DNA of 64,000 nt from NCBI GenBank assembly GCA_000349905.1, contig KB722755.1, positions 554,542 through 618,541 of the forward strand. Reading direction: 5' to 3'. A program made the position numbers and the translations under genes. Positions 12,852-23,882 of the stretch are shown one piece after another; the first letter of the stretch is position 1, and every line of letters begins with the position of its first letter. The notes under the pieces were generated by a model. That model did not search any database, had not been told where the DNA came from, and was given only the letters and a program-made list of their open reading frames with translations. This stretch comes from Volvariella volvacea V23. Its lineage: Eukaryota; Basidiomycota; Agaricomycetes; Agaricales; Pluteaceae.

Positions 12852-14410
12852 TCAAGGGTGATGGACAGATCCTGACAAACTCCAAGCCTCTACGCCCGTG
12901 ATGCCATTCGAACGTACACCAGCGTAACACCATAAATATGCATACCTTTCTCTGGGACGATTAAATTGATGTACACTACCCGTGCTGGAAGTGTTAAAGA
13001 TGCTATCGATACAACTAAGTAAAAGTTGGGGACGAAGCACATAACCTAAATCCTTTCTGGCCTGAAGCATATCCAAAAGCATCTTCCACTCGTCTTCCCA
13101 GCACACGTACTCAATGATGAGGCTTCTCAACTTTGGAAATGGGACACGAGCACCGTTATCGATGATGAGGGCTTCAACGAGGATCGAAAACGTGTCCTGG
13201 TCCATCACCAACTTGGACAAAACACGTAGATCCTGCAATTGTGGGAGATGTTCAATGCAGAGCTCCCATTCCCAATGCGCGAACGCAAGCTTTACGTTGG
13301 AAACATCCAAACGTCTACACTCGTCAAGAGGCAAAGTTTGGATCAACCAACGAGATAGTTCTTCAGGGGCGCCAAACACAGACCGCTGCGGGTTCCACCC
13401 CATACGGAATTCACCAGAAGCCTGTGTTGTGTTATTCACCCGATTTGCGGACACAACGCAATTGTTCGGTCCTCCACCCGTCGCAATTTTGAGCGTGATA
13501 ATGGAAGCAGCTCGTCTCCCCCCGATATTACAGATGTTAGATAGCCAAGGGCGTAGAAGTAGGTAGTCATAGTTTGCTAGATCATCGACACAGCAGATGT
13601 CGATTGTTGGCGTTGTCTCGAATGACAGATAGCCAAGGAGCGAAACACATGAGGTGATGACCCCGGAAAGTGAGCTTTATGAGGTAGGACAATACTATAG
13701 GACGACCAGTGTGCGCAGACGGACGGGGCAACGGGCAATGAAGTTCTAGTATGCGGAGGTTAGGCATTGATCGAAGAATATGGACCATTTCGTTTAAGGC
13801 TGGTGCATTCAACGCTCTGGTAATGACCAACACCTGTAGCTGGGGTACGGCATGCCATAACGCCATATCCCATGGCACCTCAAGGTCATGAAGTTTAAGT
13901 GTTGCAAGTTGCGGCGCCCTCCCAGAAAACAGACCACGAGAAAAGCAACGACGATGATCCCCGAAGAGTTGGAAAGAGACCAGAACCGGCGCAGGCTCCC
14001 AAAGAAAGGGGAAATCGTCTTCGTGACAGCATGTAACGGTTAGTGTGAGGTGCTGAACGCGACGACGGTGCTGCCATGTCAAGTCCAAAGCTTGAAAAAG
14101 CTGCTCCATTTTGACATAAACATAACAAATGTCTAGGCGAAGCGGAGCTGTACCAGAGCGTTCGATAAGTATGGGTACAAGTTCAATGAAAGGGGACAGT
14201 ATGTCGGCTCAGAGAGCACGGTCTCCCAGGATGGCATTCCTCCAACTGCGACATACGCTTGATATGATTAAATCCCGGCCGTAATGCGTTGAGAACCTAT
14301 CATTATTGCGGCACGCGTTGATGCGGCCGTCTAGGACGAATATGCGTATGACCCGTGAGAGGACCTCGAGTGGAAGGAGGGAGATCAGCGTATATTGATT
14401 TCGTTGTGGG
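12852..14410 (-). pseudogene. F-box/LRR-like copy B, broken by one nonsense codon and one frameshift
   Basis: The copy begins abruptly at RNQYTLISLLPLEVLSRV (about 14410). The F-box core follows (IISSVCRSWRNAILGDRAL), then TGA at 14209-14211 exactly where paralogues carry the Trp of the conserved LWxDI motif, so TGG to TGA is the simplest change. The frame continues through an LRR-like region (WEPAPVLVSFQLFG, LHDLEVPWDMALWHAVPQLQ) to a frameshift near 13615, after FAPWLS. The C-terminal third then reads openly from there to about 12852 and includes LSRWLIQTLPLDECRRL. Apart from these two lesions it is nearly complete, so decay appears recent. The missing N-terminal coiled segment is discussed with copy A. 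Confidence 0.7.
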
Positions 14411-14990
14411 TGTAGCTTTCCCGAGCCCCCAGATGCTGCAATCAGCTAAGATAGGTGCGGGCTCCCAAAGGAAGGGAAGCGCTTCACTATTGAATTGGAG
14501 GACAAGATTAAGGCGTTGAATGCGATGGCGATGGCTTTGGATTAACTCCAAGGGTGGTGTCATTTGAATAAGCAATAAGCATAGAAAGACCAACAGAAAG
14601 TGGAGCTGAACCAGACCGCTCGATAAGTATGGGGGTATGTTCAAGAAAAGCGCCCTGTATGTCGGTACATAAGATGTAGTCCCCCAGAACAGCACTCCTC
14701 CAGCTGCGACAGACACTTGCGATTACAAGATGACAATCATAGCGGCCTGAAAACGTCAATTTACGGAGCGTAGTCTCTTGGGGTTCTAGGACAAAGATGC
14801 GAATGATACACGAGAGGAATTCCAGTGGAAGGAGGGAAATCAATGTGTGTCGATTTCTCTGCGCTCGGAGGTCTCTCGCCTCCTCTAAAAGCACGACAAG
14901 TCGAGCATCGATCTTGTCGCGCGATGCTAGGAGCATCTCAGTGCGAGAAATGGAGCTTCGCTTGCCTCTCGCATCTCCGGACAGCTGCAT
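14411..14990 (-). pseudogene. F-box/LRR-like copy A, truncated
   Basis: This is the N-terminal third of an F-box protein. It has a basic start and a coiled segment (KIDARLVVLLEEARDLRAQR), the F-box (SLLPLEFLSCIIRIFVLE, then VIASVCRSWRSAVLGDYIL) and the first LRR-like strand. A frameshift near 14565 moves the reading to another frame (RHRIQRLNLVLQFNSEALPF, WEPAPILADCSIWG). At about 14410 the sequence switches directly into the internal N-terminal region of copy B. The C-terminal two thirds are missing, probably through deletion between tandem copies. Confidence 0.7.
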
Positions 14991-15695
14991 AACGATCTAG
15001 CTCCCAAGCCGTCAAATTTCAGTCGAGACGATGTGGGAGGGGAACAAGTAATCGAACCATACTTCCACTTGATAACAGTGCGTATATGGGGCCTTTGGGA
15101 GATTTTGGCTGTGGGCAATTGGTGGAAAGCAGCGGGTCCGACGCCTACAGCAGTCAACAGCCTGACTGCGCCATATTGAAAGCACGAGCAAACAAGCAGC
15201 TCCCCGTCCTGGATTAGTATAGGCACTAGGCATTTACATTCAACTCTTCCTAGCTGCGCAATTCTGAGGAATTATCATTATGAAACCGAAAAGGAGATAG
15301 GTCATACTGGCGCCGAGCCTCCGAACAATCCAACAGTACAAGATCACAAAACAGCGTTAATTATAAATTTTGATTTGACCACAGACGGCGGACACTACAG
15401 GTATAACGGCCTAACATACACTACTAAAGGATATTCATTTATCTACATTTACAATCGCTATGCGTCAAAAAACGAGTTAAAAAAATGTCCATAAAGAAGG
15501 ATTCTAGAACGACGGAGGAAAAAAAACAGCGGACAGACACTGGGGATCGGAGGATCAAACAAACCCGCGCTACACTCTACATGCATACGCACAACATTCA
15601 TATCGCAACCCCCCCGGTATACGCCCCATACCCCTGCACATGCGGATTCGGCAGCCCATTCCTCCCTCCCCCTCCTCCCACCATTGTCCCTCCTC
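14991..15695. other. Intergenic; nothing recognised
   Basis: AT-rich sequence with C-rich tracts near 15655-15695 borders the 3' end of the next minus-strand gene. No supported gene, RNA or mobile-element remnant was seen. Confidence 0.5.
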
Positions 15696-16895
15696 CTATG
15701 TCCCCCCTCCCACCATCGTCCCGCCAACAGAAACAGACTTCCACGCATCCTTCCTATCCCTCAACCCCATCAACAGCGAAAATAAGATCTGCCTAACTTG
15801 CGGCATAAACTGCTCTAATGCCTCCGGGGACGCCTCCTCTGAGAGACACTGCTCAAGCACCATCCGGAGGTCTTTCGGGATCGACAAAACCTCGCTGCAA
15901 ATCCCAATGCAAATCCCAAGCAAAAGTCGAATCAAGCAAAGCAAGGTGTAAACAACATGAGCACGGCCTCTAGCACAAACAAAGAGAGACGAGACGAACC
16001 TCAGGTCAATCCGGTGATACGCAAACGCCTGAATCGCGCTATTCAGGTCCTCCCCAAACTGCACATACACATCGCTCACTTCCAGCTCGGACGCTTTCCC
16101 GAGACTCCAGCTCGTCAGCGCCTCTTGCAGTTGTTTGATCGAGAGCAGGAGGTTCCGGACGGCGCCGGGGACGTCGCCTTGGACGCGCTGCTTGGTGGGA
16201 GGCGTAGATGTGGATTTGGATTCGAAGAGAGTGGCGATGGAGATGGATTTAGACGTGGTGGTTTTGGAAGTGGGAGATGATGAGGATGAGGGGGATGGTA
16301 GAGGAGAGGGAGATGGAGACGAAGCCGCAGAGGACACCGAGGAAAGAGACGACGTATTAGATAGTGGAGAATTCAAAGACAAATTATCCCGAGGCGCGTC
16401 GGTTTGTGGTTCACATTTAGATTGAGACCGCACAGGGGAAGGCAAGTAAGGTATCGGTGAAAGTTCGTCCGGATAAGAAGGTAGAGGCAGCGGCGAGTGT
16501 GGATTTGGGTAGGGATATGAACCCGCCCGTCCGGGTTGAGGTTGTACACGCGTTTCGTATTCAGGCGAATATGGATTAGGGCGTTTATACGTGTCGGAGG
16601 TTTGGACATATGCACCGTGAGATGTCCCGGAGAATGATGCATATGTAGATTTAGGAATCATGTTCGGCGCATTGCCGTTAGCGGGACGAAGGAGAGGAGG
16701 AAAGAACCCAGGCCCGTGACCGGTTGGCGTAGGTGATTGGCCGCCAGAATGAGGATTCGGCAGTGGTGTTGTCGTATTGTCGCCATACCCATGCCCAGGA
16801 TGATATGTTTGTGTTTGGTGATGGGCCGATGGGGCGTGATGAGGCCAAATCGATTGGGTATCGATTCGGTGGAGCGTATAATAAGGTTTGGACAT
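15696..16895 (-). CDS. Low-complexity hypothetical protein with helical C-terminus
   Basis: Start is the ATG at 16893-16895 (MSKPYYTLHRID). The frame is open to a spurious upstream start at 17000. Residues 1 to about 220 are His/Pro/Gly- and then Ser-rich, with a long Ser/Pro run. The C-terminal 140 residues look folded and alpha-helical (GAVRNLLLSIKQLQEALTSW, then VLSIPKDLRMVLEQCL). An intron of 105 nt at 15895-15999 is likely: it is a multiple of three without stop, so the frame reads through it, but splicing gives the smoother HRIDLSEVLSIPKDLR. The predicted spliced product is 364 residues. I do not recognise a domain. Whether the exon at 17341-17580 belongs to this gene could not be settled. 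Confidence 0.6.
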   Translation of the reverse strand: MSKPYYTLHRIDTQSIWPHHAPSAHHQTQTYHPGHGYGDNTTTPLPNPHSGGQSPTPTGHGPGFFPPLLRPANGNAPNMIPKSTYASFSGTSHGAYVQTSDTYKRPNPYSPEYETRVQPQPGRAGSYPYPNPHSPLPLPSYPDELSPIPYLPSPVRSQSKCEPQTDAPRDNLSLNSPLSNTSSLSSVSSAASSPSPSPLPSPSSSSSPTSKTTTSKSISIATLFESKSTSTPPTKQRVQGDVPGAVRNLLLSIKQLQEALTSWSLGKASELEVSDVYVQFGEDLNSAIQAFAYHRIDLRFVSSLFVCARGRAHVVYTLLCLIRLLLGICIGICSEVLSIPKDLRMVLEQCLSEEASPEALEQFMPQVRQILFSLLMGLRDRKDAWKSVSVGGTMVGGGT

Positions 16896-17340
16896 GATTT
16901 TAGTCAATTGGGTATAGCAAGGTTGAGATGGTAGCAACAGAGATGGTGGTGGTTGGATGAAGAGGGAACCAGGCAGCAAGCATGCATGGTGAGCCGTCAA
17001 GATGATTTATGATGCCGTGATTCGGGGTTCAAGGGCAACACCGGTTTGGCCGATGATGGCGTTTGAACGACGGTGTGAGGATCCACAGGGTACACAGCGA
17101 GACAAAACATGGAAAAAAAGAATAAAGGGAAGCGCGTCGTCAGTAACAATGCCTCTAATTGTCGGACATTGGACACCAGAAATGAAGGGTGGAATGAGAT
17201 CAGGAAAGGCACTGCTCGGCGCGATTTCCAATTCCTCCCAAACACAGCACCGAGGCGGACAGCCATCACCGCCACGGGCATATGGATGGCGATTGCGAAC
17301 AAACAAGATGCGCATATATCCAGCAACTTACCGTCAGGTC

Positions 17341-17580
17341 ACGTTCGCCCTGTCCCACCCCCTCCGCTCCTGTTACAACACCAACGGTTGATCCTGACGT
17401 TATGCTGCTGCTGCTCACACTCGAAATGCTCCCATTGTACCCAGGCGCTGCGTACCCCGAGGTAGCGCTTGCTGCTCGTGTATGCGGCGCGGTTGGGACG
17501 TAACCGCCATACTGATATTGAGGCGGTGTGTACCCTGTGTAGTGCTGATTGTAATTTGGCGAGGGAGAAGCTGAGGCCAT
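17341..17580 (-). CDS. First exon of an unresolved low-complexity protein
   Basis: The ATG at 17578-17580 opens a Tyr/Gly/Ser/Thr-rich frame (NQHYTGYTPPQYQYGGYVP) that ends at a good donor, ACG|GTAAGT, after 80 codons. I found no unambiguous next exon. Candidates lie between 17220 and 16995, in a frame reading VYPVDPHTVVQTPSS, or in the gene at 15696-16895. The composition resembles a disordered N-terminus. It may be an extra 5' exon of the downstream gene or a separate short protein. Confidence 0.35.
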
Positions 17581-19198
17581 TAGTTCTTGGATGGGATCTC
17601 TCTGCGTGTGGGGTATATGAAGGCGAGATGGTGGCTTGATGGATGGCTTGATGTACTGGTGCCGGAGGAGTTCCGTGTACGTGTGTGTGCGGTCTCTTGA
17701 CAGTAGGCAACGAGGGTGGAGAATAACTGGGCTTGCTGCAAGTCAACCACCGCTGGCTACCAAGTATGGACTGATTGCCTGGACAACATGAATGTTAGCA
17801 ACCCGGACGACGGAACTGTAGTAATGCGGAAGTATCATGGCAGGGCGATTAAGGTGGGATCTCCCACTGCAAATCTCCACACCACGGTGGCATTGCGGTG
17901 CACGAGCAATGTAGAAATGAACATTCCACTCACCTTGGGCGTCTGTCCTGCTGGGCGGGCGTTAAACTGCTCTGGCCGAAAACCCGAAACGGCGTTCGAT
18001 ATTGATGCGATAACAGAGATAACCTATTCCAAGACTCCCCACGCTGATTGCGCTTTCTGCTTGACGAGTGTGGATCCCAGATGGGCGTGTGGTTGTGGAC
18101 ACAGGAAGAGAGTTGAGGCTGTGTTTATTCAGGTTGAACTTTTGACGAAAATAACTGCCCGGCTGTTTTGGTCCCGCGGAGACAAAATGTCAGACGTCGT
18201 TGGGCCGTACGTATGAAAAGTGCCTGGACATTCAATGCGTTCAGGAGTGCGAGCGTGCATTTTCGGGCGTCCGGCGCCACGGATTCGCTCGATATGGCTG
18301 AATGGCAGGGACAGGGAGTCATGTAATGATGCGACGTCGGCGGTGTTGGGACAACGTTGAAAAGCTCGTCCAGCAAGCAAAAGGGCGCCAGGTGTCAAGT
18401 TCACTTATGAAGGCCAAGCAGCGAGGAGAAGGAATGCCAAGCGCTCGAGGTCGTTGTCGAGTGCGCCCACAATTGAAGCACGCTTCGTCCCGGCCGAATC
18501 TTCGGCACTCTCTGAGCTTCTGGCTCCGATTCAATTAGCCGCCTGGATAACTCCGGCTATTTCGGCGAACTAATACCAGGCGCTGCAGTCCCTGACTTGA
18601 CCTGAATCGCTAAATTGTACAGGATGCTAGGGCGGGAAATGAGGTGTAAGTATGAGTCAACGAACAGCGAGGATGCCTTCACATACTGATAAGCACTCGC
18701 CAACTCGATAGGCAAAGATGTCGATCACGACCAGGTACACTTTGTACCTCAACCACAACCAAGTGTCCATGCATGTGATGTAGATCTAACCCACTTTGAA
18801 CATCATTTAAACTAACCAGGGATCACCTCGGACGGACAAACGGGACTTCATATCAGCATCACTAGCACTGTCTATGGGACTACTGATGATCAGTGGTAAG
18901 CTCGTCTCACCCACCCATGGCCATCCATGGGACCCTCCTTCCGTTTTCTCTCAGGCTTGGCCTGGTGCATTTACGTACGTTGTTGGCCATATATGTGCAC
19001 TGCAGCTCACCAATAGCACCAGAAGGCAGAAGATCGCAGCAGGGTTTCGGTCTGAGCGCTCATCGACATACGGCCACGGTGGTAATAAAAATAACGAACA
19101 GGACACTACAAGGGTTACGAACCGAGTAAAGGCCGGGACGTTCTATCCCAGCCTGAGTGGCTGCGGGACTGACATAAAGTATAAAGCATTGATATCAG
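17581..19198. other. Intergenic; no supported gene
   Basis: A plus-strand open frame of 166 codons at 17716-18216 has no hydrophobic, domain or codon-pattern support and I do not call it. The remainder holds short overlapping frames on both strands. The last few hundred bases are probably the promoter and leader of the membrane protein at 19199. Confidence 0.45.
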
Positions 19199-20436
19199 AT
19201 GGACATCTCCTCATTTGACATTGCACCACCACCTCCGCCTCCCCACCTCTTCGAACCAAGGCCTTATCGCACTGAACGCCCTTTCTCGATTTCAACCATG
19301 AAGGAGGCCCTATCCCCAGACACCATCTCTAGCCCTGGCCCACGTTTCCGCCACTCGCACCACGAAGCGCCAAGCTACGACTTCTCCTCACCTCCCACGT
19401 CCATGCCTGTGCCCACCCACGTACCCATGCCCATGCCCGATTTCTGGCAAGCCACCTACTACACGCGCAAGCACTCCGGTTCGTTCATCTGGAGACTCGA
19501 GTCGATCGTGTTCACGACGCTGGCGATAACGACATTTGGGACCAAGACGCTGCAGCCAGTGTGGGACGTCGTAAGGCCCGGTAATGAGGAGGGGTTCATA
19601 GGATACAAGAATAGATTACAGAATCAGACGCAGAATATGAATATCGTCGTAAGTGGTCGCGCTGTGTTCGTTGTTCGGCTGCGTGTTCACCTGGACTTGC
19701 ACCCAAGTCTGGTTTACTCTTAGCCACGAACGCGGTGTTCCTGACGACTGTCCCACCTCGACCGGATTTGAGCGATTACACAACTATAGCGCCGTACGTG
19801 TGCATGTTGGCTTCGTTCGCTATGACTATGGGAAGTCTCCTCGCCGGCTCGTCGCTTCTGTTCGTCATGAACCATTCTACGGCGGAATGGTTCCGCGAGG
19901 TGAGTGAATTTCGTTACATTCCTCACTGGAGTGCCCGGATCAATGCGCCATCGTGGCGGTCATGGGACGGAGGAAGCTAATTATGGGGTTTGAGCCGTTG
20001 ACTCGAGCTTTATCTCTACATCTCATTATATGCGTTTTGTGCATGAGAACTGGGCTAATTTGGTTACACTGCAGACCTTGACATGCACGAGGTTCCGATT
20101 AATGTGCACAACGTACCTCATAGGATTCCCCTTCTACTCCATCGGCATCGCAGGAGCTCTTTGTGGAATAGGTACACGAGTCCTTCAATCCCTGTGTCAC
20201 GTATCCTAGCTGACACCCTTCTTCGCTTCACCGAACCGACTAACCACCACGATCAACAACGGGGTGCACCGACAGCGGGCCTCATTTCCTCCTTGCTCGC
20301 CACACACAAAGTGGTCTACATCGCCGTGGCGTTCACGTTGTTCATCCCGGTGTTTAGTGCGTGTGTGTTCCTTGGTCTTGTGCTTTTGCCTGCGCCGAAA
20401 CCTGCGTCGTCGAATCCAGTTGCGATGCATGTTTGA
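19199..20436 (+). CDS. Multi-pass membrane protein, unknown
   Basis: Four exons (19199-19648, 19708-19899, 20075-20171, 20210-20436) close in phase to 321 residues. Residues 1 to about 95 are Pro/Ser-rich and cytosolic-looking, with a repeated PVPTHVPMPMP. About five membrane spans follow: SIVFTTLAITTFG, IVSGLLLATNAVFLTTV, PYVCMLASFAMTMGSLLAGS, TYLIGFPFYSIGIAGALCGI and VVYIAVAFTLFIPVFSACVF. The second exon starts at the AAG acceptor ending at 19707; the later TAG would put the frame out. I do not recognise the family. The hydrophobic continuity across all three splice joins is the main evidence that the model is right. Confidence 0.75.
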
Positions 20437-21012
20437 TTCGTTGGGGACGGTATGGTATTGCCTGTGATATTTTGATTTGTGCTTTGACTCGCTCTCGGTA
20501 TGGTTATTGTAAACCTGCTATCATCCCCACTGTACGCTTTGGATTTTCACATGTATCATATATGCAATATGTAACATACCAGCTTCGACGGACACTTTTA
20601 CCAACAATTCAAGATAAATCTCAGCGTTTCGCTCACCCTCAAGACCGTGCCCGTGCATTTCGATTTCATCCCCATTTACAACGTGCTGGCTGCGCGCATG
20701 GCTTCTCGCCGAGTCCACCGAGATTGGGCGGCGTCGAGATTCGCTGCACCCAGAGCCTCGGGCCACCAACGGTTTTGTTTGATTTCTCCCACTCACACTG
20801 TACATACACCCTGTACCAAGCGAGACACCCCCCAACTCTACCCGCCAAGCCAGAGCAGCTTATACACGCCTACATTCAGCCCGACAACTTGGTCACTCTA
20901 GTTGATATTTGATTCAAGTAGGTATGCATCGGGCCATATATGCTGGGATTGCAAAGTTTCTCCAGAAAGGAATTGTCGTAGCTATAATACCAGTACAAAT
21001 GAGCCGGCACGC
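20437..21012. other. Intergenic between convergent genes
   Basis: This is the 3' flank of the membrane protein and the 3' flank of the minus-strand HNH-like gene. Only short shadow frames are present and nothing else was recognised. Confidence 0.5.
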
Positions 21013-22146
21013 TCACTGACACGTCTCCGAAGGTCCAGCTACCCCTCCGGACATCGCCCACGCGTTGCTGAGGTCAACAATCGAGCTGATATGGTTCCTA
21101 GCCTCCCGCTCGTCGACTTTCATAATTCCTGCAGCATTCTCAATGATCTGCGCGAAATTGGCTGGGTCCAATTCCTCAGCCGCCTTGAGCTTCCTTCCTG
21201 TGTCCCAGATCACATGATAAGGCATAGTATGTGATTCGAGCACGTCCCTCCAAGAAGGGGTATCGGTGGCCCGTAAGTTCGTCGGCTGAGCAAGGCCGAC
21301 CAAAGGCCGGTATGTTTGGTGTGAGAGAAAGGAGGCGGTATTCGAATGGCTCTAGATGGGGCTGCTGTGCTTTCAGGGCCTGAGAGTCATGTACGTCAAT
21401 GAAAGCGATTGTTTACACACTGAACCACGACATAGTACCTCGAAAATGGGCTTTTCTGTGTCCCTATTCTTAATGAGGTCCACATCGCGGATCGAAGGCA
21501 GGAGAACCCATGTATCTTCAAGGAAGAGGCGGTGCCATACAGAGTCAACTAGATAGCAAGAGCGCGGAAGGCATTCCGGAGTGGGTGAGCACGTTCTGAC
21601 CCCCCTGGTTGAGAGAAACGTACGGAACATCAGGCTCCCTGGCTTATTCAAACTGAGCTCCCCGCGTCTCATGCCCCATTCTCGCTCCAACGCTGCTAGC
21701 TGTCCCACATAGTCAGCCCATGATCCCAAAGGCTGAAAGGCAAGGCGACTCACGAGTTTGGGGTTCGTATGTGGAGGAATAATAAGGGCGGTATATAGCG
21801 CTCCAGCAAGCTTCGCCTTCTGCTGTCCTGTGACGAGACAGCATCCAGCGTCTGGCCCCAACGCTTTTGCCAGCCTTTTTGCGCGTTTGCGGGCTACGTT
21901 GGCTTTGCGGCGGCGAGGTACGGGAAATCCGGTTGGTGCGCTTGCAATACTTGTTGCCCGTCTTTTGCCTTGTCTTGGGTAGAGAGGAGAACCTTCTACT
22001 TGGTCCTCCGAGTATTGGCGGGAATTGCCTTCGTTTGGAGAGCGACCTGATTTGTTGACTTCATCCTCGTGTTTGAGTTCACGACCTTTACCGTTCGTAA
22101 CCACAGCGGTGATAGGATTGTCGTACGCCTTTGTTCGCGTCCGCAT
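21013..22146 (-). pseudogene. HNH_2-type nuclease-like gene (copy A), frameshifted in last exon
   Basis: This is a paralogue of the intact gene at 31197-32363, with the same three intron positions and phases. Exons are 21754-22146, 21624-21699, 21439-21548 and 21013-21379. The first three match the paralogue closely in length (393, 76 and 110 nt against 396, 76 and 110). The last is 367 nt, one over a multiple of three, and the frame breaks near 21250 after HRYPF. The correct family C-terminus (PYHVIWDTGRKLKAAEELDP, FAQIIENAAGIMK) is in the next frame. HNH landmarks are GCCLVTGQQ, ALEREWGM and VWHRLFLEDTWVLLP. The first HNH His, seen as MHVAHIIP in the paralogue, is replaced (LYTALIIP). Both the frameshift and this loss suggest an inactive copy. 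It is divergent from the gene at 22616. Confidence 0.65.
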
Positions 22147-22615
22147 CTGGTGTTCCGAGGAGCAAGGTGTGGAAGAGAAAAGCAGGGGATTGGTGTGGGA
22201 TACCTGATCGGTCGATGTGTGATGGGTGTCGTTGAAGAAACGGTTAGGGCTGTGGCTGACGAATTTACAAGTGGTGGTTCAAGGATGGGATCTAAATCTG
22301 TGTAGGGGAGCCTGAGCCAACGGGTATTGTTCCTAAGGGTAAAGGTTAGGGGTATTTGAAGCCGCAGCGACTATTGTCCTGATGGAACTACGAGTAGTTT
22401 CAAATGGATGAGGACCGCACCCGCCGGGCCATCATCGGTACTCCGTAGCGCCAGAATCCCGTTTGTCTAGCTTGTCCCTCCATTGTGTAGGGAAAAAAAC
22501 CTATGCGCGAACCACCCCCTTTTCACGTATTTGGTTCACAGAATAGGCTGAGATGCTGTGCTTTACGCACCCTCCTCGTCTTCGTACCAATTAAACTCAC
22601 CTCATAATTAGAGCC
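22147..22615. promoter_or_regulatory. Divergent intergenic region of the first HNH-like pair
   Basis: 469 bp between the ATGs of two divergent HNH-like genes. It can be aligned by eye in inverted orientation with 30738-31196, the spacer of the second pair: GGGTATTGTTCCTAAGGGTA near 22319 matches the reverse strand near 31125. It is probably a shared bidirectional promoter. No specific site was identified. Confidence 0.5.
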
Positions 22616-23882
22616 ATGATGTCCTCAAGGACACAGTGCAAAAGCAACAAAAAAGCGTACTCTCGTAAGTTGACAGCCATCCTTGCCGAGGAGTGAATGC
22701 ATTGCCGATTTCTGTCTGTGTTGCAGAACCAGGATCGTGTATACTGACGGGAGAAATGGAGGCATTGGAACGATGCTATATGTTGCGACCACCAACATGG
22801 AAGAAAGCAGCTCTGGTATGTTCAAGTCGATTAGGTGTTCTCTAATGCTGTCACTGACTGCGGCCATAGCTTACACGTCTCGAATGGGCTTGGGGGTTGG
22901 ATTGTGAGACAATTCAGTTAGATACCCCATCCAACGTCTTTTATCGTAAGCTTTCTTCATTTATTGATGCTATACTTGTATCTTACTCCAAACAGTTCAA
23001 GAGGGATGGGCACGTTCATTCGATGCAGGACAATGGATGTTATTACCCAACTTGGATTTAATGGAAAAAATGCTGGACCATGCATGGATGGCAAAGCATA
23101 TGCGTCCTACACAACCTCCTCCCATCGAAGATGTACGTGCAAACTCTACAATTCACATTCTTCCTCTCATTATCATTTCAAAGATTTATGAAGGTGCAGA
23201 AATCTTTGAATACAGATTGGTTCCTTTAGAACGGATGTTGCCACCCATTCAACGCAACAACAGTAGCTGTCCCACTAATTCATCTTTCAAGACTCCGACA
23301 ACTCAATACGACCCCCCATTCTCTACCCTTCCAACTCTGAACCTACCCATTAAACCACATTTCGCTATATGCGATGCAAGCACTAAAATTCAGTATTGTA
23401 ACATTGATCACCTTTATGGCTTGCTTCGCGATGCATTGGGTGTACCTTGTGTTAGCTCCTACGTCTCCGATCTAGGTCTTACCTATGTAGCATGGTTTCT
23501 AAAGCCATCACCGGACACATTTATGCCTCGTTTACGTCGACGACATATGCCATGGATCAACGACAAGAGATATCGTGAAGAAAGAGTATTTGAACGTTGC
23601 TCTGGCCCTTGTGTTTCGAGTCGAACGCGTTGGACACCGATACAGTGCGAAATATGTCAAATGCGAAATCCAAACTGGTCCAAATGTGATCGCCTTTTAG
23701 ACATTACAAAATCGGATGTTAGCCTTTTGGAGGACGATTCGGACTCATCAAGTGATGGGATGTATGTTGAAGATATCGAAGAGTGGGCAATGGACTGCGG
23801 GTCTAAATTTCAGAGAGTTAAACGACGTTCAGACCCTGTATCTACCGATAATACACGCAGAAAACGTAGGAAGCAAAGTTAA
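22616..23882 (+). CDS. HNH-derived protein with degenerate active site (copy B), intact
   Basis: Five exons (22616-22664, 22727-22815, 22870-22945, 22996-23132, 23184-23882) close in phase to 349 residues. The N-terminal 120 residues follow the HNH_2 plan of basidiomycete families: SCILTGE, then RCYMLRPP where active members have a CH-hydrophobic-P motif, LTRLEWAWGL, and WARSFDAGQWMLLP where active members have a His before the R-x-F. Both His positions are therefore substituted (Tyr and Ala). The C-terminal half is unique to this family. It has a conserved CSGPC then CEIC spaced as C-x3-C-x11-C-x2-C (possible zinc site), a Ser/Asp-rich acidic stretch and a basic tail (RRKRRKQS) resembling a nuclear signal. 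It is the only unbroken member of four copies in the window. Role unknown; a non-catalytic DNA-binding or antagonist role is speculation. Confidence 0.8.

Larger units (their letters stand above)
21013..23882 (+). repeat. Inverted segmental duplication, arm 1
   Basis: This arm contains HNH-like copy A (minus), the divergent spacer and HNH-like copy B (plus). The second arm (29682-32363) carries the homologous genes in the opposite order and orientation, with conserved intron positions and a recognisably homologous spacer. Divergence is substantial, so the duplication is not recent. Confidence 0.7.

Noticed and set aside
15640..15730. C-rich repeated CCCACCATCG units, considered as a tandem repeat element
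   Set aside because: It mostly overlaps the Gly/Val-rich C-terminal codons of the gene ending at 15696 and its immediate flank, without a regular repeat unit.
17716..18216. Plus-strand frame of 166 codons
   Set aside because: No domain, hydrophobic segment or family similarity, and it lies among overlapping antisense frames; likely chance.
22683..22907. Frame reading YTDGRNGGIGTMLYVATT, repeated near 30.5 and 41.5 kb
   Set aside because: At first it looked like a conserved short gene in several copies. It is the wrong frame of the HNH-family exon 2; the correct frame gives SCILTGE and continues by splicing.
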